In this document: positions 50,972-60,129 of the stretch, piece by piece
Layout of the letters: each line of letters starts with the position of its first letter
Position numbering within the stretch: position 1 is the stretch's first letter
Source of the DNA: Granulicella sp.
Lineage (GTDB): Bacteria > Acidobacteriota > Terriglobia > Terriglobales > Acidobacteriaceae
Length of the DNA: 64,000 nt
Assembly: GCA_025408425.1 (NCBI GenBank)
Contig: JANXYX010000001.1
Coordinates: forward strand, 1-64,000
Direction of reading: 5' to 3'
Made by a program: the position numbers and the translations under genes
Notes under the pieces: model-generated
What the model was told of the DNA's origin: nothing
The model's database searches: none
Seen by the model: the letters and a program-made list of their open reading frames with translations, nothing else

Positions 50972-51481
50972 ATGCCACTCCCCGACGACATTACCTCTAT
51001 CGGCATCCAGGAAAAAGAACTTACCCTTCCCGCATTCGATAACGACATCGCCTGGACACTCGGCCTCACTCTCCGTCAGCTTGCCGTCGCCCGCAAGCAC
51101 CCCCTCGTCATCGATATCCGTCGCTTCGGCCAGCCCCACCAGCAGATCTTCTACACCGCGCTCCCCGGCACCACCCCGGACAACGCCCGCTGGGTCCAGC
51201 GCAAATCCAACGTCGTCGCTCGCTTCCATCGCAGCTCCTACGCCATCGGCCTATACCTCCAGCAGAACAACACCTCCATCGCGGAGAAATACGCCCTCCC
51301 CGATGCCGACTTCGCTGCCCACGGTGGAGCCTTCCCCATCCACGTCGCAGGCGCAGGAATCATCGGCTGCATCACCGTCTCCGGCCTCCCCCAGCGAGAA
51401 GACCATAACCTCGTCGTCGAAGCCCTCTGCATCCATCTCAACCGCGACCACCAACTCCTCCGCCTCCCAACCCTCCAGTAA
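50972..51481 (+). CDS. UPF0303/HbpS-like haem-degrading-domain family protein
   Basis: This is a 169-residue cytosolic protein: ITSIGIQEKELTLPAFDNDIAWTLGLTLRQLAVARKHPLVIDIRRFGQPHQQIFYTALPGTTPDNARWVQRKSNVVARF, then SYAIGLYLQQ and GGAFPIHVAGAGIIGCITVSGLPQREDHNLVVEAL. This pattern is shared with the UPF0303/YBR137W-like proteins, a branch of the HbpS (GlcG) fold named for haem degradation in one member. Biochemical activity is unproven here. A single gene. Confidence 0.85.
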   Translation: MPLPDDITSIGIQEKELTLPAFDNDIAWTLGLTLRQLAVARKHPLVIDIRRFGQPHQQIFYTALPGTTPDNARWVQRKSNVVARFHRSSYAIGLYLQQNNTSIAEKYALPDADFAAHGGAFPIHVAGAGIIGCITVSGLPQREDHNLVVEALCIHLNRDHQLLRLPTLQ

Positions 51482-51565
51482 TCCAACCCTTCATCCCATC
51501 AAACCTGCGCCACCCAACGGCAATCTCCGCTACGATCGCCGCCGCCGCCGTGATACCGTTCGGCC

Positions 51566-53044
51566 ATGCGACTCGTCCTGATCACTCTTCTGGCAGCCCT
51601 CACCAGCGCTGCACCCGCTCAAAATCCCGCAGCCCCACCCGCCCCAACCCTCTCCCCCGAGACCCGCACCGCTGTCCGCAACCTCGTCGGAGAAGTCCTC
51701 GTCAACGGACAGGCCTACGAATACGACCGCCAACTCGCCGACACCATCGGCCCCCGCCTCACCGGATCCGACAACTACAACCACGCCGTCACCTGGGCGC
51801 TCGACACCTTCAAATCCCTCGGCCTCACCAACGTCCACACCGAACCCTTCACCATGCCCGCCCTCTGGGAGCCAGAAACCCCAGCCACCGGACACATCAC
51901 CTCCCCTCGCCTCCAAACCCTCCACATATACTCTGCCGGCTGGAGCCCCTCCACCCCCAATGCAGGAATCGCCGGAACCATCCTCTACCTCCCCGCCATC
52001 CTCCCCCTCGAAAAGCTAGAGGCCATGAAGGCCCAGATCGCCGGACACATCGTCCTCATCGACAACGCCAGCTACGGTGGGCACCCCGCCATCGGCGACC
52101 TCATCAAAGTCTTCGCCCTCCTCAACACCCTCGCTCCCCAGGCCGTCCTCCTCGCCGGCAGCGCCAACGGAACCGAGAACGCCGAATCCCTCACCTTCAA
52201 CGGCGACCTCACCAAATTCCCCGTCGCCCAGATCGGCCTCGAAGACGTCCACCTCATCAAGCGCCTACTCGACAAGGGGCCCGTCACCATCCAGTTCGCC
52301 TTCAAGAACCGCATCCGCCCCGCCACCCAGGTCCAGAACGTCATCGCCGAAATCCCCGGACGCGAACTCCCCAACCAGTTCGTCATCGTCGGCGGCCATC
52401 TCGACTCCTGGCACCCCGGCACCGGCGCACAGGACAACGGAACCGGCTCAGCCACTGTCCTCGACACCGCCCGCTCCGTCCAGGCCCTCGGCCACCCGCC
52501 CCGCAGAACCCTGCGTTTCATCCTCTTCGGCGGCGAAGAGCAAGGCCTCGTCGGTTCCACCGCATACTCCAAACAGCACATCGCCGACATGCCCTCCATC
52601 GACGCCGTCCTCATCTCCGACACTGGCAGCCAGCCCTCCAAAGGCTGGTACCTCATGGGTCGCGAAGACGAAAAACAGGCCCTCGCCCCCATTGAACCCC
52701 TCCTCGCCGGGCTAGGCTCAAACCAGACCAGCTCCGACACCGAATTCCTCTTCGAAACCGATCACGCCGGATTCGAAATGCTCGGCGTCCCCACCCTCGT
52801 CCTCTGGAACTCCGTCGACAAGTACTTCAAGCTCCACCACCAGGCCTCCGACACCTTCGACTCCGTCGTCCAGCCCGACCTCACCCAGGGAGTAGCAACC
52901 ACCGCAGCAACCGCCTACGCCATCGCCGACGCACCCCAACCCTTCGCCCCCCACGACACCCCCACCCAGGTCGAAGACTTCCTCAAAAAAGCCAACGAAC
53001 TGGAAAACTACAAATCCCTAAAATCCCTCAACTGGATCCCCTGA
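51566..53044 (+). CDS. exported M28 family metallopeptidase
   Basis: This is a 492-residue exported aminopeptidase. A signal peptide (residues ~1-20) is followed by an N-terminal region with a PA-domain-like insert (APATGHIT...AGTILYLPAIL). The zinc-binding residues of the M28 catalytic domain are visible: His and Asp in VIVGGHLDSWHPGTGAQDNGTG, Glu-Glu in FGGEEQGLVGS, Asp in AVLISDTGSQ and His near EFLFETDHAGFEM...KLHHQASDTFDS. It probably releases amino acids from peptides in the periplasm or outside. No cognate transporter is adjacent. Confidence 0.9.
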   Translation: MRLVLITLLAALTSAAPAQNPAAPPAPTLSPETRTAVRNLVGEVLVNGQAYEYDRQLADTIGPRLTGSDNYNHAVTWALDTFKSLGLTNVHTEPFTMPALWEPETPATGHITSPRLQTLHIYSAGWSPSTPNAGIAGTILYLPAILPLEKLEAMKAQIAGHIVLIDNASYGGHPAIGDLIKVFALLNTLAPQAVLLAGSANGTENAESLTFNGDLTKFPVAQIGLEDVHLIKRLLDKGPVTIQFAFKNRIRPATQVQNVIAEIPGRELPNQFVIVGGHLDSWHPGTGAQDNGTGSATVLDTARSVQALGHPPRRTLRFILFGGEEQGLVGSTAYSKQHIADMPSIDAVLISDTGSQPSKGWYLMGREDEKQALAPIEPLLAGLGSNQTSSDTEFLFETDHAGFEMLGVPTLVLWNSVDKYFKLHHQASDTFDSVVQPDLTQGVATTAATAYAIADAPQPFAPHDTPTQVEDFLKKANELENYKSLKSLNWIP

Positions 53045-53077
53045 CCCTCACCCCTTACGAAGAGAGTATCGAAACCA

Positions 53078-54190
53078 TCACCCCGCCAACTCCCCCCGCA
53101 CCCGCTCCATCGTATCCAGATAAAACGCCAGATTATGAATTGAATTCAGCACCGCACTCAGCGCCTCCCCACTCGCATACAAGTGCCGCAGATAAGCCCG
53201 CGTATACCGCCCACAAACCATGCACCCGCACTCGGCATCAATCGGCCCCTGGTCCTCCGCATACTGCAGCTTCTTGATGTTCAATCTGCCCCCCGACGTA
53301 AACAGCAACCCATGCCGTCCCGCCCGCGTCGGCAGCACGCAGTCCATCATGTCCACGCCCATCTTTGCGTACTCTTCAATCTCATCCGGATACCCCACCC
53401 CCATCACATATCGCGGCTTGTCCTTCGGAAGAAACTCCAGCGTCCGCGCAATCATCTCCCGCGTCACATCCCGCGGCTCACCCACCGCCAACCCACCAAT
53501 CGCATACCCGGGAAAATCCATCTCCACCAGCCGCTCCGCAGACTCCTTCCGCAGATCTGCATACATCCCACCCTGCACAATCCCAAACAGGCTCTGCGTC
53601 TTCCCCCCCAGCGCCTCAAACCACGGCACCCGTTCTTTATGTAACTCAAAATGATCTTTTGATCGCTGTGCCCACGCATGCGTCAGCCCCATGCTGTCCC
53701 GCGTCCGCTCCCACGACGCCGGAGTCTCTACGCACTCATCGAACACCATCATCACATCCGCACCCAGCGCAATCTGCACATCCATCGAGTGCTCCGGCGA
53801 GAAAAAATGCTTGCTCCCATCCAGATGCGACCGGAACTCCACCCCCTCCGGCGTAATCTTCCTTAGCTTGCTCAGGCTGAAAACCTGAAACCCACCCGAG
53901 TCCGTCAACATCGGCCGATCCCAGCTCATGAACTTGTGCACCCCACCCATCCGCCGCACCAGCTCATGCCCTGGCCGCAGATACAGGTGATACGTATTCG
54001 CCAGAATAATCTGTGCGCCCTTGCCACCAGCGCCATTCACCTCCAGCACGCTCTGTGGAACCGCCTTCACACTCGCAGCTGTCCCCACCGGCATAAACAC
54101 CGGAGTCTCAACCACACCATGCGGCAGTTCCAGCCTGCCACGCCGCCCACCACCACCATCGATATTTTGAACTTCAAACGAAAGAGACAT
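53078..54190 (-). CDS. tgt: tRNA-guanine transglycosylase
   Basis: This TIM-barrel enzyme of about 370 residues inserts the queuosine precursor into tRNA anticodons. Key regions: MLTDSGGFQVFSLSKLRKI (general acid/base Asp97), GGLAVGEPRDVTREM, GVGYPDEIEEYAKMGVDMMDCVLPTRAGRHGLLFTSGGRLNIKKLQYAEDQGPID and the zinc site CGCMVCGRYTRAYLRHL. The start at 54190 matches family length; the frame extends to 54244. queA, which usually accompanies it, is not seen here. Confidence 0.96.
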   Translation of the reverse strand: MSLSFEVQNIDGGGGRRGRLELPHGVVETPVFMPVGTAASVKAVPQSVLEVNGAGGKGAQIILANTYHLYLRPGHELVRRMGGVHKFMSWDRPMLTDSGGFQVFSLSKLRKITPEGVEFRSHLDGSKHFFSPEHSMDVQIALGADVMMVFDECVETPASWERTRDSMGLTHAWAQRSKDHFELHKERVPWFEALGGKTQSLFGIVQGGMYADLRKESAERLVEMDFPGYAIGGLAVGEPRDVTREMIARTLEFLPKDKPRYVMGVGYPDEIEEYAKMGVDMMDCVLPTRAGRHGLLFTSGGRLNIKKLQYAEDQGPIDAECGCMVCGRYTRAYLRHLYASGEALSAVLNSIHNLAFYLDTMERVRGELAG

Positions 54191-54245
54191 GCTCTCTGGA
54201 TTGTATTGGTAAGAATCACAAGTCCAATTTCCAACAGCCACCACC

Positions 54246-55133
54246 CTACTGCTTCTCCAGCATCTCCACCGCCTGCGCCACTGTCATATCCATCGGCAGC
54301 ACCTTGAACTCCCGATGCTCCGCATGCTCCTTCTTCGCAATCGCCTTGAAGAAGATCGCCTTGCCGTTGATATCCGTATCCAGCAGCGCGGTCTTCCACT
54401 CGTTCCCATACACCCGCTCCCGCGTCGTCGAAAAATTGCTCCCCGCATGGATCGTCGCCAGCAGTCCAAACCCAAGACTCACATCCTCCGGCAGCCGTGC
54501 CTGAATCGCATGCAGCCGAATCACCGGCTGCTCCACCAGCAGCGACCCCGTCATCCCATGCAATATCCGCTCCTCCAGCGACTGCGGCTCATACTCTGGA
54601 TTCGGCTTGAAATCGATCTTCAGAAACCCGCCCTCCTGACGCGGATTCTCAAACACAAACGCCTTCGGCAGCAATGTCAACATCTGCTTCGCATGCGCCT
54701 CGTCATTCTTCAGCGCCTGCGACCGCTTCGCAAAATCTTCCGGATGCGCCACGATATCCGCCATCCGCGCACTCTCCGCCGCCAGCCGCACCCCGCTCAG
54801 CGCCTGCCCATCTTCCGACATCAGCAGTCGAACCTTGCCCGACGTCGTCTCTGCCACCTTCTCCATCCACAAGTGACCACCCGTCCGGTCTGATCGCTCA
54901 AACGAAAGGTACTCATAGTGGTCGCGATGTTTCTCCGCCTCGTTCTCGTGCTCCACCATCATCTGCACAATCGCCAGCGGCGGAGCCTCCACCGTATCCG
55001 CCTGAACCACCCGCGACAGCACCAGCGAACCCGTACCCACCAGGGCTGTCCCCGTCAGGCACACCAAGCCCAGCCGTACCAAACCCACTCGTCCAACCCA
55101 GCCCTGCTTACTCAAAATCGACATCGTGCACAT
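54246..55133 (-). CDS. exported protein of unknown function
   Basis: This is a protein of about 295 residues with a signal segment (LVRLGLVCLTGTALVGTGSLVLSRVVQAD). Blocks such as MMVEHENEAEKHRDHYEYLSFERSDRTGGHLWMEKVAETTSGKVRLL, DEAHAKQMLTLLPKAFVF and MTGSLLVEQPVIRLHAIQARLPEDVSLGFGLLATIHAGS resemble exported beta-rich proteins with a lipid-sorting (LolA-like) look, but I do not assign a family. The gene lies directly before tgt (a 55-base gap to tgt's start) on the same strand. Confidence 0.6.
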   Translation of the reverse strand: MCTMSILSKQGWVGRVGLVRLGLVCLTGTALVGTGSLVLSRVVQADTVEAPPLAIVQMMVEHENEAEKHRDHYEYLSFERSDRTGGHLWMEKVAETTSGKVRLLMSEDGQALSGVRLAAESARMADIVAHPEDFAKRSQALKNDEAHAKQMLTLLPKAFVFENPRQEGGFLKIDFKPNPEYEPQSLEERILHGMTGSLLVEQPVIRLHAIQARLPEDVSLGFGLLATIHAGSNFSTTRERVYGNEWKTALLDTDINGKAIFFKAIAKKEHAEHREFKVLPMDMTVAQAVEMLEKQ

Positions 55134-55230
55134 CCGGAGCCAAAAATTTCTTCCTGCTTCATCATTGCATTCAGATGCACAGAACGACCCACGTAGCCGC
55201 CCACCAACCCTCTTCCCACGAACGTCAGCC

Positions 55231-55277
55231 CTAAAAATAGGTGGGCCAGCCCCGGAAAAATCCAGAGCCAGCCCACC
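55231..55277 (-). terminator. probable intrinsic terminator of the SDR gene
   Basis: On the minus strand an imperfect stem (11-bp arms, two mismatches, about 16-base loop) is followed by TATTTTTAGG. It begins 22 bases past the SDR stop. Confidence 0.5.
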
Positions 55278-55298
55278 ACCTCGCAACCGTAACTCCAA

Positions 55299-56051
55299 TT
55301 ACTGGCGCGCGCCACCCGCCGCAATCAGCGTCTGGCCCGTCACCCAGCCCGCATCATCCGATGCAAAGAATACCGCAGCCGTCGCAATGTCCTCAGGCCG
55401 GCCAATCCGGCCCAGAGGAGTCGTCGCCTCCACATGCTTGTGGAAGTCGCTCCCAATAAAGCCTGCCGAATGCACACCCTCCGTCTCGATCAAACCAGGA
55501 TTCAGAGAGTTCACGCGTATCTTCCTCGGCCCCAACTCGCCAGCCAGCGAAACCGTGATCGCATCCACGGCCGCCTTCGTCGCGCTGTACACCGAAGCCG
55601 TCGGCACCGGCATCGGTCCCACCAGAGAACTGATGTTGATTACCGATCCGCCCTCCGGACCAATCAGCTTCACCGCCTCCTGCGTCGTCAACAACAAACC
55701 CAGAACATTCAAATCGAACTGCTTATGAAAATGCTCCGGCGTGATGTTCCCCAACGGCTGAAAGTCGTAGATGCCGGCATTGTTCACCAGCACATCCAGC
55801 TTCCCGTAGGCCTGCTTCGTCTCCGCAAACAGCTTCGTAATTCCTGCAGGATTCGATACATCGCCCTGCACCGCAATCGCCTTGCCGCCCTTCGCAACAA
55901 TACGCTCGACAACCGCATCAGCACCGCTCTTGCTGCTCGAATAGTTCACTACTACCGAAGCGCCCGCAGCCGCGAAATGCTCCGCAATCGATGCCCCAAT
56001 GCCCTTCGAAGCGCCCGTTACCACTGCAACCTTACCTGTCAGCTTGCTCAT
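55299..56051 (-). CDS. short-chain dehydrogenase/reductase
   Basis: This is a 250-residue classical SDR: cofactor motif VVTGASKGIG (residues ~11-20), NNAGIYD, catalytic Ser in INISSLVG, YSATK (Tyr/Lys) near residue 152, and C-terminal DDAGWVTGQTLIAAGG. It resembles FabG/glucose 1-dehydrogenase-like proteins; its substrate is unknown. An ArsR-type regulator gene lies upstream on the same strand, with repeat module L copy C in between, so regulation by it is possible. Confidence 0.92.
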   Translation of the reverse strand: MSKLTGKVAVVTGASKGIGASIAEHFAAAGASVVVNYSSSKSGADAVVERIVAKGGKAIAVQGDVSNPAGITKLFAETKQAYGKLDVLVNNAGIYDFQPLGNITPEHFHKQFDLNVLGLLLTTQEAVKLIGPEGGSVINISSLVGPMPVPTASVYSATKAAVDAITVSLAGELGPRKIRVNSLNPGLIETEGVHSAGFIGSDFHKHVEATTPLGRIGRPEDIATAAVFFASDDAGWVTGQTLIAAGGARQ

Positions 56052-56142
56052 TGCCCTAGTCTCCTGTGTCCAGCTTCATACTTCGATAACCATCTAATTG
56101 ATGTGCCGTATCGAAAGAAGGATTCAGGGATATAAATATTTT

Positions 56143-56172
56143 GTTGTCATCCTTCGCGCAGCGGAGGACCCG
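56143..56172 (+). repeat. dispersed 30-bp repeat module L, copy C
   Basis: This copy differs from copy B by a single base. It lies in the 157-base space between the ArsR gene stop (56209) and the SDR start (56051), so it would sit in the SDR leader region. No hexanucleotide array follows here; only a short TGTTTTGCCTGGGC tail. Confidence 0.82.
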
Positions 56173-56208
56173 CTGTTTTGCCTGGGCTGCAACTGAACTC
56201 CAGTCGGG

Positions 56209-56502
56209 CTACAGCTTCTTCAACTCAGCCAGATACCGCTGCCACGTCATACGCCGAAACGTCACGTCCACAAACTTCCCGTTCCGGGTCAGGTCCACCA
56301 GTCCCACCGCCTCAAGCTCTTTCAAATGATGCGACATCGTCGCAGCCGTAATCGGAAACTCCGTCCGCAGCGCCGAGCACCCCACACACTGCCCCGCAGC
56401 AATATGCTGCAGAATCTCAAACCGCCGCGGATCCCCCAGCGCGCGGTTGATCGCCTGCACATCCACCGCCGCCTTCGCCGCCGACTCCCGTTTCACAGCC
56501 AT
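56209..56502 (-). CDS. ArsR-type winged-helix transcriptional regulator
   Basis: This is a 97-residue helix-turn-helix protein: INRALGDPRRFEILQHIAAGQCVGCSALRTEFPITAATMSHHLKELEAVGLVDLTRNGKFVDVTFRRMTWQRYL. The layout is that of ArsR/SmtB regulators. A Cys pair in QCVGCS replaces the usual ELCVCEL motif, so metal sensing is possible but not certain. The ATG at 56502 has a purine-rich GGAGGG immediately upstream. It sits just upstream of the SDR gene, a plausible target. Confidence 0.85.
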   Translation of the reverse strand: MAVKRESAAKAAVDVQAINRALGDPRRFEILQHIAAGQCVGCSALRTEFPITAATMSHHLKELEAVGLVDLTRNGKFVDVTFRRMTWQRYLAELKKL

Positions 56503-56528
56503 CCCTCCCTTATAGACCAAAAAGCCAC

Positions 56529-56720
56529 TCAATCGGGCAAAACCTGCCCCCGCGTCTCAACCGCAAAAGAAATCACCAATAATCCAACTCCAAATGCAAT
56601 CGCCGTAAGCGATACCGGCCTCCCCAGCGCTCCCAGCCCAAAATTCACCCCACCGCGATAAAACGTCCAAAAGAAGTTACAAATAAGGAAAGCAGCCACC
56701 CGCAAAACATACGGGACCAT
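56529..56720 (-). CDS. small membrane protein, hypothetical
   Basis: This is a 63-residue ORF with two predicted membrane helices (VLRVAAFLICNFFWTFYR and VSLTAIAFGVGLLVISFAV). No family is recognised. It lies 24 bases past the folK end and 27 bases ahead of the ArsR gene on the same strand, consistent with a short intervening gene. Its reality is uncertain. Confidence 0.45.
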   Translation of the reverse strand: MVPYVLRVAAFLICNFFWTFYRGGVNFGLGALGRPVSLTAIAFGVGLLVISFAVETRGQVLPD

Positions 56721-56744
56721 TCGTCAATCCCAGTTGAACGCGCC

Positions 56745-57230
56745 CTACCCCAGCCCGCTCTTCAAACGCTTCAGCATCTCCTCCACCGTCACCCTTAGCA
56801 CTGGATGCACCATCCGCGGCGCGATCTCTGCCAGCGGTTCCAGCACAAAAAACCGATCCTGCATCTCCGGATGCGGCAGCACCAGCTCCGCCGTAGACAT
56901 CACCGACTGCCCATACAGCAGCAGGTCCAGATCGATCACGCGTGGCCCCTTCCCCACCACGCCCGTCCGCAGCCGCCCCATATCCCGCTCCACCCCCAGC
57001 AGCCCGCGCATCAACTCCACCGGCTCCAGCTCCGTCCGCAGCAGCATCGCCCCGTTCAAAAACCTCGGTTGGTCCAAATACCCCACCGGAGCCGTGTCGT
57101 AAAACGACGACACCCGCACCACCTCACCCAGCGCCCTTACCCGCTCAACCGCCTCCCGCAGATTCGCCTCCCGGTCGCCCCCAACCGAGTCCAGGTTCGA
57201 CCCCAGCGCAATCGCCGCAACCCCGTTCAC
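56745..57230 (-). CDS. folK: HPPK, folate pyrophosphokinase
   Basis: This is a 161-residue 2-amino-4-hydroxy-6-hydroxymethyldihydropteridine pyrophosphokinase. Motifs: AIALGSNLDSVGGDREANLREAVERV, SSFYDTAPVGYLDQPRFLNGAMLLRTEL, the catalytic loop GKGPRVIDLDLLLYG (Asp pair binding Mg) and LPHPEMQDRFFVLEPLAEIAP. It makes the substrate used by FolP (27159-28061). It follows lpxC on the same strand by 72 bases. Confidence 0.95.
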   Translation of the reverse strand: MNGVAAIALGSNLDSVGGDREANLREAVERVRALGEVVRVSSFYDTAPVGYLDQPRFLNGAMLLRTELEPVELMRGLLGVERDMGRLRTGVVGKGPRVIDLDLLLYGQSVMSTAELVLPHPEMQDRFFVLEPLAEIAPRMVHPVLRVTVEEMLKRLKSGLG

Positions 57231-57302
57231 AACCGCTCCATCTGCTGCCGAAAATTGACCAGTGTTTCCACCCGATTCTTCAGCTTCTGTCCACCAGAAG
57301 CC

Positions 57303-58217
57303 CTACGCATCCACGGTCTGCAAAACCTCTGAAACCGTCTCAGACTCATCAATTTCGTCGTATCCATGTGCCAACTCCCATGCCGACCGGTCCCGCATAA
57401 GTCGTTGCACCAGAGCAGTATGCATCGCATGACCCGCCCGTTCCGCCACCACCCGGCCCTGGATCCGCCGCCCCGCCAGCGCCAGATCCCCAATCAGGTC
57501 CAGCACCTTGTGCCGGACAAACTCGTCCGCAAACCTAAGTGGCCCATTTTCAACACCTTGCTTCGAAATAATAATCGCGCAGTCGTCCGAAACCCCTCGA
57601 ATCAACCCCATATTCCGCAGCATCGCCTCATCTTCCTTAAAACCAAACGTCCGCGCCGGCGCGATCAAATTAAAGTAGTCCCCAGTCGCAAGATCGCCCG
57701 TAAAGTTCTCATAACCAATGGGTTCCGGGAAATCGATCGAGTAGTCGATCCCATATCCCTCGCCAGGATACACCCCGATAAACTTGCTCCCCTCCCGAAC
57801 CTCAACCTCTTTCAGTACCTTCAGATACTCACGCTTCCGGCGCTGCTGCTTTACCCCATGTGCTTGAAAAGCAAGCACATACGGCAACGCGCTCCCATCC
57901 AGAATCGGAACTTCGAGGTTGTCCACCTCGACAATCACGTTATCTACCCCAAACCCAATCAGCGCAGACAACAAATGTTCCGTCGTCGATATCAGCACAC
58001 TTCCCCGCATCAGACTCGTCGCGTAGCTCACCTTCGCCACATTCCGCCCAATCGCAGGAATCTCGAAGTTATCCAGATCCGTCCGCCGGAAAACAATCCC
58101 CGAACCAGCCGGTGCTGGAACCAGCCGCATCTTCACCGGCGCGCCGCTATGCAGCCCAACCCCGTTGAACTCTATCTCTGTCCGGATTGTCCGCTCATAA
58201 TGAGCTTCCAGTGCCAC
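57303..58217 (-). CDS. lpxC: UDP-3-O-acyl-N-acetylglucosamine deacetylase
   Basis: This is a 304-residue zinc enzyme performing the committed step of lipid A synthesis. The zinc ligands are His81 (ISTTEHLLSALIG), His236 and Asp240 (FVRHKVLDLIGDLAL), and the catalytic His263 is in ERAGHAMHTA; the Glu is in STTEHLL. The N-terminal TIRTEIEFNGVGLHSG is typical. It confirms that the organism makes lipid A-type LPS, matching lptD in the same window. folK lies downstream. Confidence 0.96.
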   Translation of the reverse strand: MALEAHYERTIRTEIEFNGVGLHSGAPVKMRLVPAPAGSGIVFRRTDLDNFEIPAIGRNVAKVSYATSLMRGSVLISTTEHLLSALIGFGVDNVIVEVDNLEVPILDGSALPYVLAFQAHGVKQQRRKREYLKVLKEVEVREGSKFIGVYPGEGYGIDYSIDFPEPIGYENFTGDLATGDYFNLIAPARTFGFKEDEAMLRNMGLIRGVSDDCAIIISKQGVENGPLRFADEFVRHKVLDLIGDLALAGRRIQGRVVAERAGHAMHTALVQRLMRDRSAWELAHGYDEIDESETVSEVLQTVDA

Positions 58218-58372
58218 GAATCAACTCTCCAAGGATGCCCCCGTGAGATTACAGGCGGAACCGCCCCGCAGAATGTGGCAAAATAACCACACTCCCACTC
58301 CCATTTCCCACACCCACCCCCCCACTCCCGGTTTGCCCTGCACAAGCCGCTTGTCTGCTATAACCTACGCAC

Positions 58373-59521
58373 ATGACGCCCAACCCTCTCGTCGCCAGCG
58401 TGGAAGCCCACATCCGAACCATGCCCGAATGGATCGAATCCCGCCTCCGCGCCCTCGTCCAGCAGGAGTCCCCCAGCGAGGACAAATCCTCCGTCGATGC
58501 TGCCGCAAACCTCGTCGAAGCCTGGGCCCGCGAACTCGGAGGCCGCGTTAAGCGGCACAAACAAAAGCACTTCGGCGACATCCTCGAACTCCGGTTCGGC
58601 CCCGCGCGCCCCACCCGCAAACCCCTCCTCCTCCTCGGCCACCTCGATACCGTCTGGCCCCTCGGCACCCTCAGCACCATGCCCGTCCGCCAAGCCGACG
58701 GTAAGCTCTACGGCCCCGGAGTCCTCGACATGAAGGCCGGCGTCGTCATGGCCCTCGCTGCCATCCAAGCCCTCAAGTCATTGAAAATAAACCGTCCCAT
58801 CACCCTCCTCCTCGTCAGCGAAGAAGAGATCGGCAGCCCCGTCTCCCGCCCCATCACCGAGCGTCTCGCCCAGCAATCCTCCGCCGTCTTCGTCCTCGAA
58901 CCCGCCCAGGGTCTCGCCTACAAGACCGCCCGCAAAGGCGTCGGACACTACGAAGTCCACGTCACCGGCATCGCCGCGCACAGTGGGGTCGACTTTGAAC
59001 GCGGCCACTCCGCCATCCGCGAACTCGCAAAACTCATCGAAACCATCTCCGGCTTCACCGATTTAAGCCGCAAACTAACGGTCAACTGTGGTGTTATCGC
59101 TGGTGGAACGCGGTCAAATGTCGTCGCTTCTCACGCCCACGCCGAGATCGACGTCCGCATCGCCAAAGCCAGCGACGCCGCCCACGTCGAACGCCTCTTC
59201 CGCCGCCTCAAAGTCTCCGACCCCCACTGCAAGCTCGAAATCACCGGAGGCATCAACCGCCCACCCATGGAGCGCAAACCCGGCACCATCGTTCTCTTCA
59301 AGCAAGCCCGCAAACTAGCCGCTCAACTCGGCTTTCACCTCGACGAAGCCGCCACCGGAGGCGGTTCCGACGGCAACTTCACCGCCGCCCTCGGCATCCC
59401 CACCCTCGACGGCATGGGAGCAGTCGGCGAAGGAGCCCACGCCGCCCACGAGCACATCGTCGTCGAACACCTTATCCCCCGCACCGCACTCCTCGCAGCC
59501 CTTATCGCCTGCGTGGACTAG
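58373..59521 (+). CDS. M20 family metallopeptidase (carboxypeptidase G2-like)
   Basis: This is a 382-residue dizinc peptidase. Visible metal and catalytic residues: LLLLGHLDTVWPLGT (His, Asp), GVLDMKAGVVMALAAI (bridging Asp), LLLVSEEEIGSPVSRP (general base Glu and ligand Glu), FVLEPAQGLAYKTARKGVGHYEVHVTG and HEHIVVEHLIPRTALL (final His). The dimerisation domain lies around residues ~180-290. It lacks a signal peptide and is probably a cytosolic carboxypeptidase or amidohydrolase. It overlaps maf by four bases, convergent. Confidence 0.9.
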   Translation: MTPNPLVASVEAHIRTMPEWIESRLRALVQQESPSEDKSSVDAAANLVEAWARELGGRVKRHKQKHFGDILELRFGPARPTRKPLLLLGHLDTVWPLGTLSTMPVRQADGKLYGPGVLDMKAGVVMALAAIQALKSLKINRPITLLLVSEEEIGSPVSRPITERLAQQSSAVFVLEPAQGLAYKTARKGVGHYEVHVTGIAAHSGVDFERGHSAIRELAKLIETISGFTDLSRKLTVNCGVIAGGTRSNVVASHAHAEIDVRIAKASDAAHVERLFRRLKVSDPHCKLEITGGINRPPMERKPGTIVLFKQARKLAAQLGFHLDEAATGGGSDGNFTAALGIPTLDGMGAVGEGAHAAHEHIVVEHLIPRTALLAALIACVD

Positions 59522-60129
59522 ATACCCAGCCTGGCCGCGCCCCCGGGGTTCAACTTATCCTCGGCCGCGCTGAGCAGTGCAATCGTCCGCGCAATCGGCA
59601 GTCCCATTACGTTGAAGTAGCAGCCCTCGATCTTCGGAATCCAGCGTGCCGCATACCCCTGAATCCCATATGCCCCGGCCTTATCCAACGGCTCGCCACT
59701 AGCAAGATAAGTCGCCATCTCCTTCTCGGTGATCAGATCGAAGTAGACCTGCGTAATCTCCACGTCACTCAGAGGCGCAATGCGAGAGACGATAGCGATG
59801 CCCGTCAGCACCTGGTGCGTCCGGCCCGACAGCAACCCCAGCATGCGCCGGGCGTCCGCCTGATCCACAGGCTTGCCAAGAATCTCGTGGTTGCACAGAA
59901 CGGTCGTATCAGCACCGATGACGACCAGCGGATCGTCTGGCGTGTCCAGCGATTTGTGAGCAGCCCACACCGCCTGGGCCTTCTCCACCGACAGACGCTG
60001 GACGTACGTCGCAGCACTCTCACCCGGCTGTACGTCCTCGGAGACGTTGGCCGACTCCACAGTAAACGATAGTCCAGCCTGGGCCAGCAACTCTCGGCGG
60101 CGCGGCGAAGCGGAAGCAAGGATCAGCAT
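59518..60129 (-). CDS. maf: Maf family nucleotide pyrophosphatase
   Basis: This is a 203-residue house-cleaning dNTP/UTP pyrophosphatase. Motifs: ILASASPRRRELLAQAGL (residues ~3-20), DPLVVIGADTTVLCNHEILGKPVDQADARRML and the C-terminal IQGYAARWIPKIEGCYFNVMGLPI. It is complete. Its start codon directly follows the stop of the mutarotase gene, so the two are likely co-translated. Confidence 0.94.
   Translation of the reverse strand: MLILASASPRRRELLAQAGLSFTVESANVSEDVQPGESAATYVQRLSVEKAQAVWAAHKSLDTPDDPLVVIGADTTVLCNHEILGKPVDQADARRMLGLLSGRTHQVLTGIAIVSRIAPLSDVEITQVYFDLITEKEMATYLASGEPLDKAGAYGIQGYAARWIPKIEGCYFNVMGLPIARTIALLSAAEDKLNPGGAARLGI

Noticed and set aside
51550..52695. Arg/Pro/His-rich 381-codon frame
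   Set aside because: It is a shadow of the M28 peptidase gene, whose frame has a signal peptide and full active-site motifs.
55231..55277. Mobile-element end or attachment site at the inverted repeat after the SDR gene
   Set aside because: The T-run following the stem and its position right after the stop codon are better explained by a terminator, and no transposase or integrase is nearby.
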